Positions 10,853 to 22,265 of a DNA stretch of 64,000 nt are shown here, piece by piece. The stretch's first letter is position 1. Each line of letters opens with the position of its first letter. The position numbers were made by a program, and so were the translations under genes. This DNA comes from Podospora bellae-mahoneyi (Eukaryota > Ascomycota > Sordariomycetes > Sordariales > Podosporaceae). The stretch covers positions 186,001 through 250,000 of the forward strand of contig NC_085885.1 of NCBI RefSeq assembly GCF_035222275.1, read 5' to 3'. The notes beneath the pieces were generated by a model, which saw only the letters and a program-made list of their open reading frames with translations, was not told the origin of the DNA and ran no database searches.

Positions 10853-12517
10853 TTACATTGCTCTCCTGAATCTCATCGCCTTTCTCTGTGGTCTTGTGTA
10901 CACCGTAGGCGTGGTGTGTGCTGACTCATGCTCCATGACTGGGGTCATGGTGTGTGCCGGTGCCGCTGCCGAGGTAGCTGCTGGTGGCGGGTGGACAACA
11001 ACAGGTGGGTGCACCACCGGGATCGGTGAGTGCACCGGAGGCATGATGACCACGGGGACTACACCGGGGTGCGCGGGTGCCGGTGCTGGCATGGGATGAG
11101 CCTCCTGGGCCGGAGGAGGGTGAGGAGCCGGTGAGGCGATGGGCGCCACGGTTTCCTGACCTGCGCACTCCGAAGGCGTCACTGTCACGTGGACGGTCTG
11201 GGTGGTGGTGACTGGATGAGCCGCCACGGGTTGGTTCACCGTGACATGAACCGTCCTGGTGGTGGTGACGGGATGAGCCGCCACAGATTTAACGACGGTG
11301 ACATGCTGAACTTGAGTACTGGTGACGGTGTGCATGACGGTTTGGTGGTGGACAGACGTCTGCGTAACCACTCTATCCCTGACTTCTGTTCTGACTTGGG
11401 TCTCGACCCGGGTGACAGGGACCGTGACATGAACTGGCACAGTCTGGGTGACATGAACCGGGACAGTCTGGGTGACAACATGGCTCTGGACAGCGGTGCT
11501 AGTCACGACTCTCTCGCTGACTTGCACTGAAGTGACCAGTCTCTCGCTGACCTGGGTGACAGGCACGCTGACAACCTTCTCCTTGACCTCTGTCCGGGTT
11601 ACCTGCTGGGTGACAGGCACACTGACAGTGTGGGTGGCCACCTGGGTGACAACGGATGTGACCAGCCTCTGGCTCACCTGCACTGTCGTCACCAGCCTCT
11701 CGTTGACCTTGGTGTGCGTAACAGGCACGCTAACAACCTGGGTAACGGCCCGAGTCTCGGTCCTTGTTACCGGAACAGTCACGCTCACTGTGTGGGTGCT
11801 TGTCACCGCTCTCGTCTCGGTTCTGGTGACCGGCACACTGACAACATGGGTGACGGGAACGCTGACAAGCTTCTCCTTGGTGACAGGAACACTGACAACC
11901 GAGGTATGGGTGACTAGCCTCTCGCTGACATGAACGCTGGTGACGGTAACAAGCCTCTCGCTGACCGCCGTCTTGGTAACCAACCTCTCGCTGACCTCGG
12001 TGCGTGTGACCGGAACCGTGACTGGCCTATCCTGCGTCGCCGTGACAACCTTCTCCTTCGTTTCGGTGCGGGTGTGAACCAGAGTGCTCGTGGCGGTGTG
12101 GGTAACGGCAACTGTCTGGGTGACATGGACGGGAACGGTCTGAGTTACGTGGACTGGAACCGACTGGGTGACATGAACGGTCGACGTCTCTCTTATCGTG
12201 GTGGGAACAGTGACGTGCGATACGAGTGTCGAGGTGTAAGTCGTCGTGTGGGTGACGGGTACCGTGACGTGAACTGTTGTCGGGACTGTGACATGTACTG
12301 GCACCGATATATGTACTGTTGTCGGGACGGTGACGTGGGTTACAGAGACGACGGTGCTTGTGTGAACGACTGGTACCGTGACATGAACAGTCTCTTTTAC
12401 TGTTTGTGTGTAAACGACGGTCTCGGTGACCACTTCGGGGACTGCTGCGGGAGCCCCGGCGGCAGCGAGGGAGACCAGAAGGGCCAGAGCCACTGGCAGA
12501 GGGTTGAAGAAGCCCAT
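10853..12517 (-). CDS. Secreted Val/Thr repeat protein, about 554 residues
   Basis: Single exon. I chose the ATG at 12517 because it starts an ideal signal peptide (MGFFNPLPVALALLVSLAAAG); an in-frame extension upstream to 12568 would hide it. After the signal come about 400 residues of imperfect repeats built on alternating Val/Thr. Recurring units are SERLVT, VSVPVTRTE, VHVTQTVP and AAHPVTTTxTVHVT. The alternating beta-branched pattern predicts long beta strands or a solenoid, and the Thr content offers O-mannosylation sites. A single ECAGQE introduces a Cys. The last about 110 residues are Pro/Ala/His-rich and end in a basic RKAMRFRRAM tail, with no C-terminal hydrophobic segment, so no GPI anchor is evident. 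No known domain recognised. Likely a cell-wall or extracellular-matrix protein (inference). A polypyrimidine leader lies upstream. Confidence 0.8.
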   Translation of the reverse strand: MGFFNPLPVALALLVSLAAAGAPAAVPEVVTETVVYTQTVKETVHVTVPVVHTSTVVSVTHVTVPTTVHISVPVHVTVPTTVHVTVPVTHTTTYTSTLVSHVTVPTTIRETSTVHVTQSVPVHVTQTVPVHVTQTVAVTHTATSTLVHTRTETKEKVVTATQDRPVTVPVTRTEVSERLVTKTAVSERLVTVTSVHVSERLVTHTSVVSVPVTKEKLVSVPVTHVVSVPVTRTETRAVTSTHTVSVTVPVTRTETRAVTQVVSVPVTHTKVNERLVTTVQVSQRLVTSVVTQVATHTVSVPVTQQVTRTEVKEKVVSVPVTQVSERLVTSVQVSERVVTSTAVQSHVVTQTVPVHVTQTVPVHVTVPVTRVETQVRTEVRDRVVTQTSVHHQTVMHTVTSTQVQHVTVVKSVAAHPVTTTRTVHVTVNQPVAAHPVTTTQTVHVTVTPSECAGQETVAPIASPAPHPPPAQEAHPMPAPAPAHPGVVPVVIMPPVHSPIPVVHPPVVVHPPPAATSAAAPAHTMTPVMEHESAHTTPTVYTRPQRKAMRFRRAM

Positions 12518-15059
12518 CTTTGTCCTCCTTCCAATATCTGATGTCAAAAAAAACTTAAAAATATACACAAATGGTTGGTGTTATGCTCCCGATGATCCGG
12601 TTCGTGATGATGCGATGAAAATGATGACGGTCGTTAGAAATAAAGTGAACGGCTTGCGCTCCGACAAAATGAAGCAGTTGAGTATGTAAAAGAATATCAA
12701 GTAATAGTAAAATGGTCGATGAGTATCCTGCTCCGTTGGTGAATCGAAAAATAGTGAAAAGAATGACAACAACACCGCTTCACCACATGCAACAACGCTT
12801 GCACTGTGGATGAGGGGGACGGGCTTGGCGATGGTTGAAGAGGAAAGGAATAAAGAGAGGGAAAGGTCGAGGTGAAGAGAGGAGGGTGGGAAGAGGGAAG
12901 AGGACGGACGGGAAGGAAAGGAAACACCTGGTCGATCCGTGCAGCAGTGAGCCAGGAGATCCAAGTAGTTTTAATCCGGTGTGGTGATGTTTCCTCGCCC
13001 CGACTTGGCATCAGACCCCCGGTGCCCGGGGAGGCAGCGATGCCACGACCAAACCAGGAAGAAGCCAGGAGGTGTCTGCAAGGGGGTGTGAAGCACCCAG
13101 CATCGAGATACGACCCCTGAGGCTTCTCAGAAATCCATGCCAAGATGTAGTAGTTTGTACACTAAGGTAGACTAGTCCAAGACAAACTTTTGCTTTTGTA
13201 GTCCAGAGTCAGCTGTTGATAACTGCTGGCTTGTGTTTACAATGAAAAGGAAGGGGGCTGCTTCTTGAGTCCTGATGGCGACGGGAGACCAGCATTGATC
13301 ATGATATTGGGGATCAAGAGATGTAAAACTCGAACCATAGTTTGCCGGAGCGACATCATCGAGGCCTCTGGGTCGGGCCCATGCTTGCATTCCCGTCTTT
13401 GGTGGGTGCGGGACATGCCGTGATGTCAACGGTTGTCAAGAATTCGGATTTTTAAGACGGAGGTTCAAAGAAGAGCGGCCGCGGTCCCTCGCTTGGCCAA
13501 GAGGGGGGCTGTTGACTCCCCCGCACTAAACCCCTTTCTGCCTTGTCTGTGCCCATAAGAGGTCTGACGTCGCAGCGGACGCAGGGGACGCGACATTGGA
13601 GGAGCCTGGAACCTCGACACTCCGGCTTCTTGTTTCAAGAATTTGTTTCCTTCTCTTTTACGACTCCGCTGCCCATTGCAGCCAAGTACTCGCTTTGCGC
13701 ACTTTTGTTGCAAAAAAAGGCTTGGACGGCTTGGGACGACAAGACGGACCTGGAACTGGGAGAGCAGCTTCTTTTCTCTTCCTGGCTCAGCCCTCACTGT
13801 TCCCGGCGTTGTTGTGGTGATCACGCACCCGTGGGGATCTTTCTGCGATCCTCAGATCATGAACAGGCCTTGTTAAGATGACGGTGGTAGTATTCATTTA
13901 TGTGCATCTTGCTTTTTGGCCTGTTAGCTAGGTACGCACCACTTGCAAAATATCTATGAGGTACCCTTCCCAAAGTTCCGCTCTCTCCAATCCGCTCCCT
14001 GTCCTATCTCCAATGAGAGGTCACAAATCCCTGGTACGAAGCACGCATTCATACACACACCCAATCGATGAGGTAATCTGTCATCCCTAAGTCCTATCGT
14101 GTACACAGATGCGATGAGAGTCTTTTTGAGGTCAGTGTGTAAGAGCCGGGGTTGATTGTTCTGATGGAGCTGTTTGAGACTCGGAGCTGCTGTGAACCGG
14201 GAGGCTGACCCCACCTTGAACCTCAACTTGCATGCCAGACCCGAAGCGAACTCACCTCGATTAGCTAAGTACCAAGCTTGTTAGGTACCTACCTACGAAT
14301 ACACATCTTAACAGAGTGAAGTTATGTGATACTATTCCGTGCAAGTACCTACCTAGGTGCCTTTGATGCTTAGGTCGACGAACTCACTGTGAGCTCCAGC
14401 ATGTGAATATTCAACACAACCCCGTGGCTTCGTATCTTCAGCAAGCCAAGTCGAAGACACCCCCGTTGGGGAGGCTCGCATGAACAGGGGTGCCAGTCTT
14501 GGCAGGAGTGGGACGCTGCATGCCGAGTCCTTCCAGAGCCCCTGAGAATCCAGCGTCAGTGCGAGTTTGGTTGTCTCAGCTCCCTGTCTCCCAAGAGCAA
14601 GCATAAAACACCCATGACTTAGCATGAAACTGTCGTCTGTTTTTCTGGGCAGTGCAAGGCAGGGCAACGTTCAGCTTTAAACGTACTTATGCAGCTGCAC
14701 GCTCCTACCGTCTTCACGGTTTCTTGCTTCGTCATCTGTACTTCAGATGGTTGTCACGTACATACTATCCGTTCCAATTACATCAGTCCGTGGCTGCTTT
14801 AATGGGGACTTCCTGGCACAATCTCAAAGTGCCACCAGGTTATCCTCAAGAATCGAAGGTCTCTGGCTAGGCATCTTAGGCACAATCATCATTCAGATCG
14901 GCCTCTGGTGTATATGCATCTCCAAGTCTCTTTTAAAGTTCATGTAGAGTTGGCATCAAAAAGCAATCAACGTAACAAACATGGAGAAAAGTCTATTCTC
15001 TGATGGCCAAATACAGATTCAGTAGTTCCTCCAAGCCTCTTAACCCAGCATATCTGTCC
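12518..15059. other. Long intergenic region (about 2.5 kb)
   Basis: The left part is the upstream and leader region of the Val/Thr gene. It carries a nearly pure purine tract on the plus strand (pyrimidine on the gene strand) at about 12836-12928. The middle (13450-13880) is GC-rich with several overlapping short open frames on both strands, none with a recognisable domain. TACCTAGG-like motifs occur near 14283 and 14345. The right end is the 3' flank of the leftward HET gene. No gene called. Confidence 0.5.
12836..12928 (-). promoter_or_regulatory. Polypyrimidine leader/promoter tract of the Val/Thr repeat gene
   Basis: About 90 nt read almost only A/G on the plus strand, hence C/T on the strand of the leftward gene, about 320-410 nt upstream of its ATG. 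CT-rich tracts near transcription starts are common in highly expressed filamentous-fungal genes (established knowledge). The role here is inferred. Confidence 0.4.
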
Positions 15060-17240
15060 TCAGATCGTAACTGCACTCCATTGTATCCTGATGGCACTCT
15101 CAGAGTTGATATCCACCCTTCTCACTTTCTTCAACTTCACGGCCACCTCCAGCCCGCCAAAGCCAACCTTCTTGACCACCCTATCTTTGGGCCGCCTGCT
15201 GCTCAGGTTGAGATGATCGTCCTCCAGCCCTTGCCCATTGGCACCGGTGGCATGGTTAGAGTGCGGAATGGCTGTTGCACTGGCACCTTGCCCGGGATGA
15301 TGGCAAGCCCCGCAAGCAAACTGTATGTATCTGAGGGCATTAACCTCGTTCCACTTCCCATTTCTGACCAGAACACCCCACTTTGCCTTAAATTCCACAT
15401 CATTCAGTGAAATCACATCGCACCAGCCGTTGCCTATCACGATGCCAAAGGCGTTGTCGCTCTGATCTGACGTTTGGGAGGCGGGTAGCTCAAAAGCAAA
15501 CAACCTGACGCTGTAGGGAGGGAGCTCAAAGGGTTGAAACAAGCTGGCAGAAGTAAATTTGCGGGGGACTTCGTAGTGTCCATGACCAGGGCCAGACCCG
15601 ACGGCGTGGGAGTGACAAGATGTGATCTTCCAGGTTGCTTTCGTGCTGTCACCAGGTCGCAAGGCAGGTGGCTTGTCCAGTATATACAGATTCTTGGACA
15701 AGGAGGAAATGCGGTGGTTGAGGTTGCCGAGGGCGTCGTCCAGAGAAGCGGTAGAAAGATAGATGGTTTGTCGGGAAAACTGCGCCAGATCGGCCGGATT
15801 GTCCAAGAGAACAAAAGCGCTGTCTGGGTCATCGGAACCTGTGTAGACGTTGGAGGAAGAGGAGCAGGAGTGCTTGAGCTCTGGGCGGATCACGAGACAA
15901 ACAGGAAGCAAAGGCTCGTTGATACTGGAGGTGCGCGAGGTTTTGCAGTTGATGTAAGCGTGGTACTCGCCAGCGTTGGCGGGTGTGGTGCTATTGCGAC
16001 CGCCCTGAGGCTGGTGAGAGGCTTTTCTTGCAGGTCGAAGGAGAAGTGTGACACGAAGGCCACGACTCGTAATCAGCGGCGGGGTGTCGTCCATCAAGAC
16101 AGCCGAGCTTGGGTTTGACGTTCCGTAGTTGACATTACTGTCAGGAATCAACCGGACATAGGTCCACAGGTTCCGATTGTGTTCCTCGAAATCAATCGGC
16201 CCATCGGCGAGGGGGCGACGGGGATCCCCTTTGACCCCCTTCCAGTGGTGTTTGTTGCTCAGATACTTGGACAGCCCCCAGGCAAGCATCGTATAGTCTT
16301 CGGTCGTTTTCATGATTTCTTTTTGGAGCCGATAGAAGGCACGGTGGCCCTCTCCGTAGATCAGCGGCATATGAACCTTGAAGATACCGAGCAAGCAATA
16401 TGCTGCATCTTCAATCCGCGTAGTCTGTCTGTTGGCAGCCCACGACATGCGCTCTGCAACGTGACACGTTGAGGGATCAGCACCCTCGAGGACCAAGATG
16501 GGAATGCCCGTGACTTTGGCGATAATGTTACGCAACGAGAATTTTGTGCCAATCTCGTGCCAATCATGATCGTAGAATTCGACCAATGGCGGAGCGATGA
16601 GTTCTTGAAGCGTCCAGCCCCGGGTGAACCATCTCGAGTGCTCAAAGGTCCTAGGCAGCTTGTCGTACTCTCTCAGAATGGATGGTATGGTGCGGAAGGC
16701 GGCTTTGGGCGGCGGAGACCCAACATCCTTCCTCAAGCTCGACACTGACGATGTGTCTGAGAAGAGCTGGTGGGAGGTCTCATCGGCCGCAACGTCAGCC
16801 ATGTAGGCGTAACAGATGTCGCTCTCTGCATACCACCTGTACATGGAGTTGATGGCTTCAGACAGCTCGGCACTGCTCGTCTTGTCGATGCTGGCTGCAC
16901 ATCAGACAGTGGGTTTGAGGCATGAATGGAGAGTGACATACCAGCAGGTGTCTACCCATACATATTCATACTGGTCCTGAATGGCGCGGGCACAGCATCC
17001 TGCAATCTTGGCATATCCGGCCTTCTTGCGGAGTGCTGTCTTGGACAGCTGTGAGAGGTCTTGGAAAGTCACCTCATCCGGACCCCAGCTAAGACAGTTG
17101 AGTTGTATCAGCTCACGGCCATCTCATGACGGTATTAAAGAAAAAAAGGCTCATTCCTACGTGTGCGACAAGATAACATAAGGCGGGACGCGGCCCACAA
17201 ACTCGACAAGCTCCAAGGTATCTGTCCTCAGAAGCCTCAT
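15060..17240 (-). CDS. HET domain-containing protein (heterokaryon incompatibility type)
   Basis: Three exons (17240-17161, 17088-16942, 16890-15060) give 685 residues. Splicing rebuilds the HET core: YVILSHTW at about 21-28, then the alanine/lysine-rich helix, VWVDTCCIDK at about 67-76, and INSMYRWYAESDICYAYMADV. Downstream, RGWTLQELIAP, RMSWAANRQTTRIEDAAY and LLGIFKVHMPLIYGEG match the conserved extension of HET-E/HET-D-like proteins. The remaining about 400 residues hold no NACHT, WD40 or ankyrin that I can see; they look like a divergent beta-rich region. HET-domain proteins trigger cell death in nonself recognition between fungal individuals (established family knowledge). Whether this copy is a working incompatibility gene cannot be read from sequence. 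The frame is intact throughout. Confidence 0.9.
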
Positions 17241-17583
17241 TGTTCATCCAGACGATGAAAACCGCCGTGGCGGGACCGGTGGAGCTATCGGGCAACGGAG
17301 TTGGGCGGGATGATTGAACAAACGGTGGGGGGAAGCGAAGGCAAGGTACAGGTAAGCACTGCACCCACTTCTGTTCACCGCCGACTCACATGGTTGGAAA
17401 CCGCCGAGGGCCGATTGGTTGCATGGTCTAGTTCATGCTGATAATGTTACTTACCTACACAGCTAGGCAGCATATTGAACACCTGGTCTGCTGTCGAAAG
17501 AATAGCTTGGTTGCTTGGTTGTTTGGTTGAAGCATTTTGCTAACAGCAGCTGCGAAAAGCTGTGGCAAGAGGTGGGCTGAAAG

Positions 17584-17599
17584 AAAAAAAAAAGCAAAA
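17584..17599 (-). terminator. RNA polymerase III terminator of tRNA-Gly
   Basis: On the minus strand, just after the tRNA 3' end, come a T4 run (17599-17596) and then a T10 run (17593-17584), the usual pol III stop signal plus backup. Confidence 0.8.
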
Positions 17600-17604
17600 T
17601 TGAT

Positions 17605-17675
17605 TGCATCAGCCGTGAATTGAACACGGGGCCCATCGATGGCAACGATGGATTTTACCACTAAACCACTGATGC
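17605..17675 (-). tRNA. tRNA-Gly (anticodon GCC)
   Basis: A complete 71-nt cloverleaf on the minus strand without intron. The acceptor stem GCATCAG pairs perfectly with CTGATGC, followed by discriminator A. The D-arm contains GGTTTAGTGGTAAAAT (internal A box). The anticodon loop TTGCCAT is closed by ATCG/CGAT and gives GCC. The T-arm CCGTG-TTCAATT-CACGG pairs perfectly and holds the B box. This closely resembles fungal tRNA-Gly(GCC). Confidence 0.96.
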
Positions 17676-18152
17676 TCTTACGTAAAATGCTCTAGATTTC
17701 GAAAATTTAACTTTTATTCTACTATTATCCCACCGTCATGGATGTGGATTTCGTGTCTGGTTCCTCTGTACGTGCTTATTGTTCATCCATCCTCTACAAA
17801 GAGGGTTTCCACTCTTTTGTTTAGGTATAACCGAGTACCCATAGATTGGGCATCACTATTTACCTATGCACCACTCACTGCCTCACCGAGCACGGCCCGG
17901 ATCGGCACGAAACATGGCTTTCAGGACACACGTCGACTTGTGACGTCATGGTCAAACATGCCAGCCCTGAGCCGCCCATGGGTTTCCATGTTTTTGTCCC
18001 TTCCAAAATGGGACGAACTGGAACTGCAGGACATATGAGGGTGACACCGACAGAATTCAGGACATGCAACTCTAATAATAAACAACAGCATCTCTACCCT
18101 CCCCCCAATGTAGGATTGCTTTCGCCTTGCGAACCTCGAACGAACCCTCGAG

Positions 18153-20362
18153 ATGCAACCTGACAGGCCCTCCCCCTCCACCACCAACGTCGCCCATGTC
18201 AACAGTTACTTCAACGGCGCCAGCCCGGCTCCAGAAGCCCAACAGTCGACACAGGACTCTGCTGCTACCCCTCTGACCCCAATTACAGAGCAACCCCCTC
18301 AACATGTCGCCCCGGCCAGACCCCCATCGGCACCGGCACGAAGCGTTGTCTTCCGACCTCTTGACCGTCAGCAATCAGCCATCCAACTCCGTCGTCTGCG
18401 ACCGGCCGCCCTGGGATCCAGGCTTACACCGACCATGACCCACGAGCCCCAGACGCAAGCACACGATTGGGAAGAGGACCATGCAACGGATGTGGGCAGG
18501 AGTGGTGGTCGACGACGGTCAAGCTCCGAACCCCAGAGACCATCCATGCCGAGGGCCATCGAAACAGTTCCCCCGTTATCATCGGTACCCGAGAGCCCCT
18601 CCCAGAGCAATGCGCAGCAGGATGGGCTACCACATACAGGGCGGTTCCACCGGGCCCTCGGTAGACGAAGACAGACTGTGCTGAATCCGCACCAAGTATC
18701 TGGTGGCTCAGGCGACGATGTGTATGAGTCGAGGGTTGTCGACTTTCTCGATGTCATTGGTGAGCTTTTCCCCCTCTCTGGCTGACCTCTCTAAGAAACA
18801 TAATCTGATAGTTCAAACACAAAGACCCTGAGGTGGCTACTCTATCATCCATAACCAACATTCAAAACTCGCTCTTCTTGCCTTCACTGGGAAAGTGGGT
18901 GAACCGACGGCCGACATATGACCTCTCCCAACTACCGCCAATGCCTGGTGCCTTCCCGCCTTCCAAGGAAAGTATAGCCTCTGCTGCTGCCGCTGTCCAG
19001 GGAGAACAACAAGGAGAACACGCAGGGCCTCGCTCACCAAGCCTCTCATCTGTCCTGACCTCGGAACCCCAATACGCAATTCTGCCCAACGATGCTTCCC
19101 TTCAGGGATGGAGGGAGGAGGATGTCAAGTTGCTGAACGACTATGTCAGGCACATGCTGCATTCTCGACGATCAAAGATCAAACAGAGGTTCAAGGCGTT
19201 TGGAAAGTATGTTAGGCGACCGTTGGGGTTCCTGATCACACTCTACGCCACTCTCATTACACTGTTTGGGCTTGCCTGGGTTCTCTTTTTGATCGGATGG
19301 GTGTACGTTGGGGACTCGGAAAAGCAGTTGTATGCGATTGATGTGAGTTGCGATGCCGCCTTGCACATCTGGCTGATTGGAGCGATTCTCTAACAAACAC
19401 CTTAGATTATCGACTATGTTCTCGTGGCGCTTTTCGCAATCGTTGGAGATGGTATGGCACCCTTCCGAGCCAAGGATACGTACCACATGTTTTTCGTTGC
19501 CAGATATCACCGAAAAACATGGAGGCGCCGCGAAAGATTGGCGTTGCCCGAACTCAAGGATCACAACGACTTGCCCATTGCGGAAGAACACCGCATCGCA
19601 GACGATGATCTCGAAGCACAACACACGCAACAGCGATCAAGCTCGACAGAAAAGATTACAAGAGAAGACAAGGACGAGTTCGTCCCAGTCTTGTCAGAAA
19701 AGCAGCAAGCATGCCTGGTTCATCACCAGTCAAAGCTCGCCAAGTCACACACATTTTTCAAACCTCACGAGACGGAAACCCACCACGCATTTCCTTTGCG
19801 ACTGCTTATTGCCATCGTCCTGTTGCTGGATTTGCATTCTTTGTTACAGATTTCTCTAGGCGCCGTAACCTTTGGCATTCCTTCCCACCGGAGACCTGTG
19901 GCGGCCACGACGACCATTCTATGCTGTTCCATCGTCACAAATATCACGGCCGGGCTCTTGATTACCATTGGTGACCGCAGGACGAGGAAGAAGGATGTCT
20001 TGGAGAGGTTAATGAGGCAGGAGATGACGGGAGAGGTGATCAAGAAGATCGAGAAGAAGAAGGAAAAGGAGAGAAAACAGGAAGAGGAGCTGAAGCATGA
20101 ACAAGAAACAGGAGAAAAACCCAGGAAAAGTCTGAGTTTAGCGTTGCCATGGAAAGACACTTCCGGGGACGAGGGAACGCAGACGGGCCACGAGAAAGAA
20201 AAACGAGCTAGGTCTCTGTCGGTTCCTCGAACCAAGAGGAAGAAAGAAAAAGAAAAAGTGGGGAGATTTAGCTCCGAAGTCGAAAGCACCCAGGGTGGAG
20301 GGAGCAAAGGCGCACAGGATACTGAAAGACTCAAGATGCCAGGGGCATTTGAAGAAGACTAA
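18153..20362 (+). CDS. DUF2985 family integral membrane protein
   Basis: Three exons (18153-18759, 18825-19342, 19406-20362) give 693 residues. The first junction restores VIDPEVATLSS, and the second reads YAID-IIDYVLVALF. The N-terminal about 200 residues are disordered (Pro/Ser/Arg-rich). Then a helical region LLNDYVRHMLHSRRSKIKQRFK precedes the first membrane segments (about 330-365, LGFLITLYATLITLFGLAWVLFLIGWVYVG, written here only as a region). A further segment is IIDYVLVALFAIVGDG. The family hallmark DTYHMFFVARYHRKTWRRR follows, and after a spacer two more membrane segments (LLIAIVLLLDLHSLLQI and TILCCSIVTNITAGLLITI). The C-terminus is a highly charged Lys/Glu coiled coil. Molecular function of DUF2985 proteins is unknown to me; the location is inferred to be a cellular membrane. 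Confidence 0.85.
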
Positions 20363-21220
20363 AGTCGGCTATCTTGGTTTCTCATCGGGGGGCGTTGGAT
20401 AGTTACTTGGAACATGGCAAGGATGAGGTTGCGCATGCAGAATTCGTACATGATACCCAGACAGGATAATCATAATGAGAGGTATAGCGTTCAATTTGAA
20501 CTTTGGACCCCAGCGTGCCTAGGAGTGCATCATCTATCGGGGGAAGCTGCGTTGTCGCATTGCTAAATTTGGCCTTGTTGATGTCGATCATGCCGAGAGA
20601 CTGGCCTAACACCTTGGCATATTCTCTCCCCCGTCAACAAAGCTTCTCATTACCCTACAGTGCCACAAAGATAGGCACAGAACGGCATACTTCCCAACGA
20701 TAAGCAAATGAGAAAAGGTGACGACCTAGGGTCGCATCAGTATGCGGCTGTTGCAAAGCAGCCCTCCGACCAGACCTGGAATCTTTGCTCAGAATGGGGG
20801 CTGAGGCCAAGACGCCGATCGGACGGCCGTAAAAGACAGGCCGGGAAGGTGGCGGTTATATCCTACCTACAACGGCAGGACCAGATAGACGCGGGAGCAT
20901 GGTCGCCTATTGCCCCGTCTTACTGGCCTTGAGGTGTGGACGGGTCACACGAGCAGGGCGATGAGCAATCTCTAAATGACCTGCCTGTATTGTATCTAGG
21001 GTAGGCAGTTCAACGGCCGGAACCGCGGGGCCGCTGATTGTCGCCCCGATAGTAGGAGATAGATCGAGGACGATAAAAGGCAGCAGATATCCCATTATCG
21101 CTGAACTCAACTCTCCTGCTGGCACGCCGGCAGCACCCAGCACCGAGCACTTCCCGTCTTCCCTCTTCACCAAAGCAAAACCCTCGTTTTGGTTTCCAGC
21201 ATCAAACTCGTTGGGTCAAA
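20363..21220. other. Intergenic: DUF2985 3' flank and lysozyme promoter
   Basis: About 860 bp with no gene. It should hold the terminator of the DUF2985 gene and the promoter of the rightward GH24 lysozyme gene. Short open frames on both strands lack domains. Confidence 0.5.
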
Positions 21221-22125
21221 ATGAAAGGCTCAACCATCCCCTTGCTTTTTGCCGGAGTGACGTTGACAGCAGCGTACCCCATCACCGGCGACGTTGTCAA
21301 CTGTCGTTCTGGGCCGGGCACCAGCTACTCGGTCGTGAAACAATACACGCAGGGCCAAGATGTCACGATTACCTGCCAGACCGAAGGTACCAACGTCAAC
21401 GGCGTCACCATCTGGGACAAGACAGCAGATGGCAACTGCTATGTGTCAGATTACTATGTGCAAACGGGGGTCAATGGTTATGTGACAGGGAGATGCAGCG
21501 GGGCTTGCACAACTCCAAAGTCCAACCAGGCAACGGTGGATCTCATTGCCGAATTTGAAGGCTTTGAGCCCAATGTTTGTATGTCTTCTTGGTTTGCCTT
21601 GGCTGTTATATTCAAGCATTCTGACATGAGAGGACAGACATCGATCCTACTGGAAATCCAACCGTCGGCTATGGCCACCTCTGTCAGCAAGCTGGCTGCG
21701 CTGAGGTGCCGTATCCAATCCCGCTCTCCCAGGCTGATGGCAAGAGGCTTTTGGCGAACGACATGGCGGTATGTTTTTGTCCTTGATATCCCGGCCATCG
21801 CTTGTCACAGAGCCCCTAACTCAAACAATTGCAGCGTTTCGAGCAATGCATCACAGCCATGATTACAGGAGCCACACTCAACCTGAACCAGTACGGCGCC
21901 CTCATTAGCTGGTCCTTCAACATGGGCTGTGGTGCTGCCCAAACATCGACTCTGGTGGCAAGGCTCAACAGGGGCGAAAATGTCAACACTGTTTTGGCAC
22001 AGGAGTTGCCAAGATGGGTGTATGGGGGCGGAGTGGTGCTTCCTGGGCTCGTGAGAAGGCGAAATGCAGAAATCGCGCTTGCACAGACGGCAGGCAGTGG
22101 ACCAGCGTTGCCAGTGCAGTGTTAG
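21221..22125 (+). CDS. Secreted GH24 lysozyme (muramidase) with N-terminal SH3-like domain
   Basis: Predicted secreted peptidoglycan hydrolase cutting the MurNAc-GlcNAc beta-1,4 bond. Three exons (21221-21578, 21638-21768, 21835-22125) give 259 residues. A signal peptide covers about 1-18. Residues about 19-95 form a bacterial-type SH3 domain (ITGDVVNCRSGPGTSYSVV, then WDKTADGNCYVSDYYV). The catalytic domain has the phage T4-lysozyme triad in exact spacing: Glu of EFEGF, Asp nine residues later (YIDPTG) and Thr six after that (PTVGYGH). It ends with NQYGALISWSFNMGCG and LPRWVYGGGVVLPGLVRRR, as in GH24 enzymes. SH3 plus GH24 architecture is known from fungal muramidases, where SH3 is thought to bind the wall. 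A defensive or nutritional role against bacteria is inferred. The fold is phage/bacterial, so ancient transfer is plausible; two fungal introns argue it is long resident. Confidence 0.92.
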
Positions 22126-22265
22126 ATATCTGTTTTGGGTACACGTAATGGGAAGAAATAAACGAACTTGTGGTAGATTTGTCAAGTGTCTATTTGACTA
22201 CCCATGTACTACATTACAACAGCCATACATCTTAACCTTGACCATGGAAGCTGTCACAGACCCTC

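Larger units (their letters stand above)
17241..18152. other. Intergenic: HET promoter, tRNA-Gly and DUF2985 promoter
   Basis: Separates the leftward HET gene from the rightward DUF2985 gene. It holds the tRNA-Gly gene, listed separately. No protein gene was seen; short open frames at 17742-18163 lack domains. Confidence 0.5.

Noticed and set aside
11189-12541. Long plus-strand open frames opposite the Val/Thr repeat gene (for example 11472-11933 and 11930-12541)
   Set aside because: They are mirror products of a repetitive codon pattern (GTG/ACC-rich) on the minus strand. The minus frame has the signal peptide and sensible repeats; the plus frames have neither.
13465-13881. Overlapping open frames on both strands
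   Set aside because: Three plus frames and one minus frame are open at once, which reflects GC-rich composition. No domain, signal or splice evidence.
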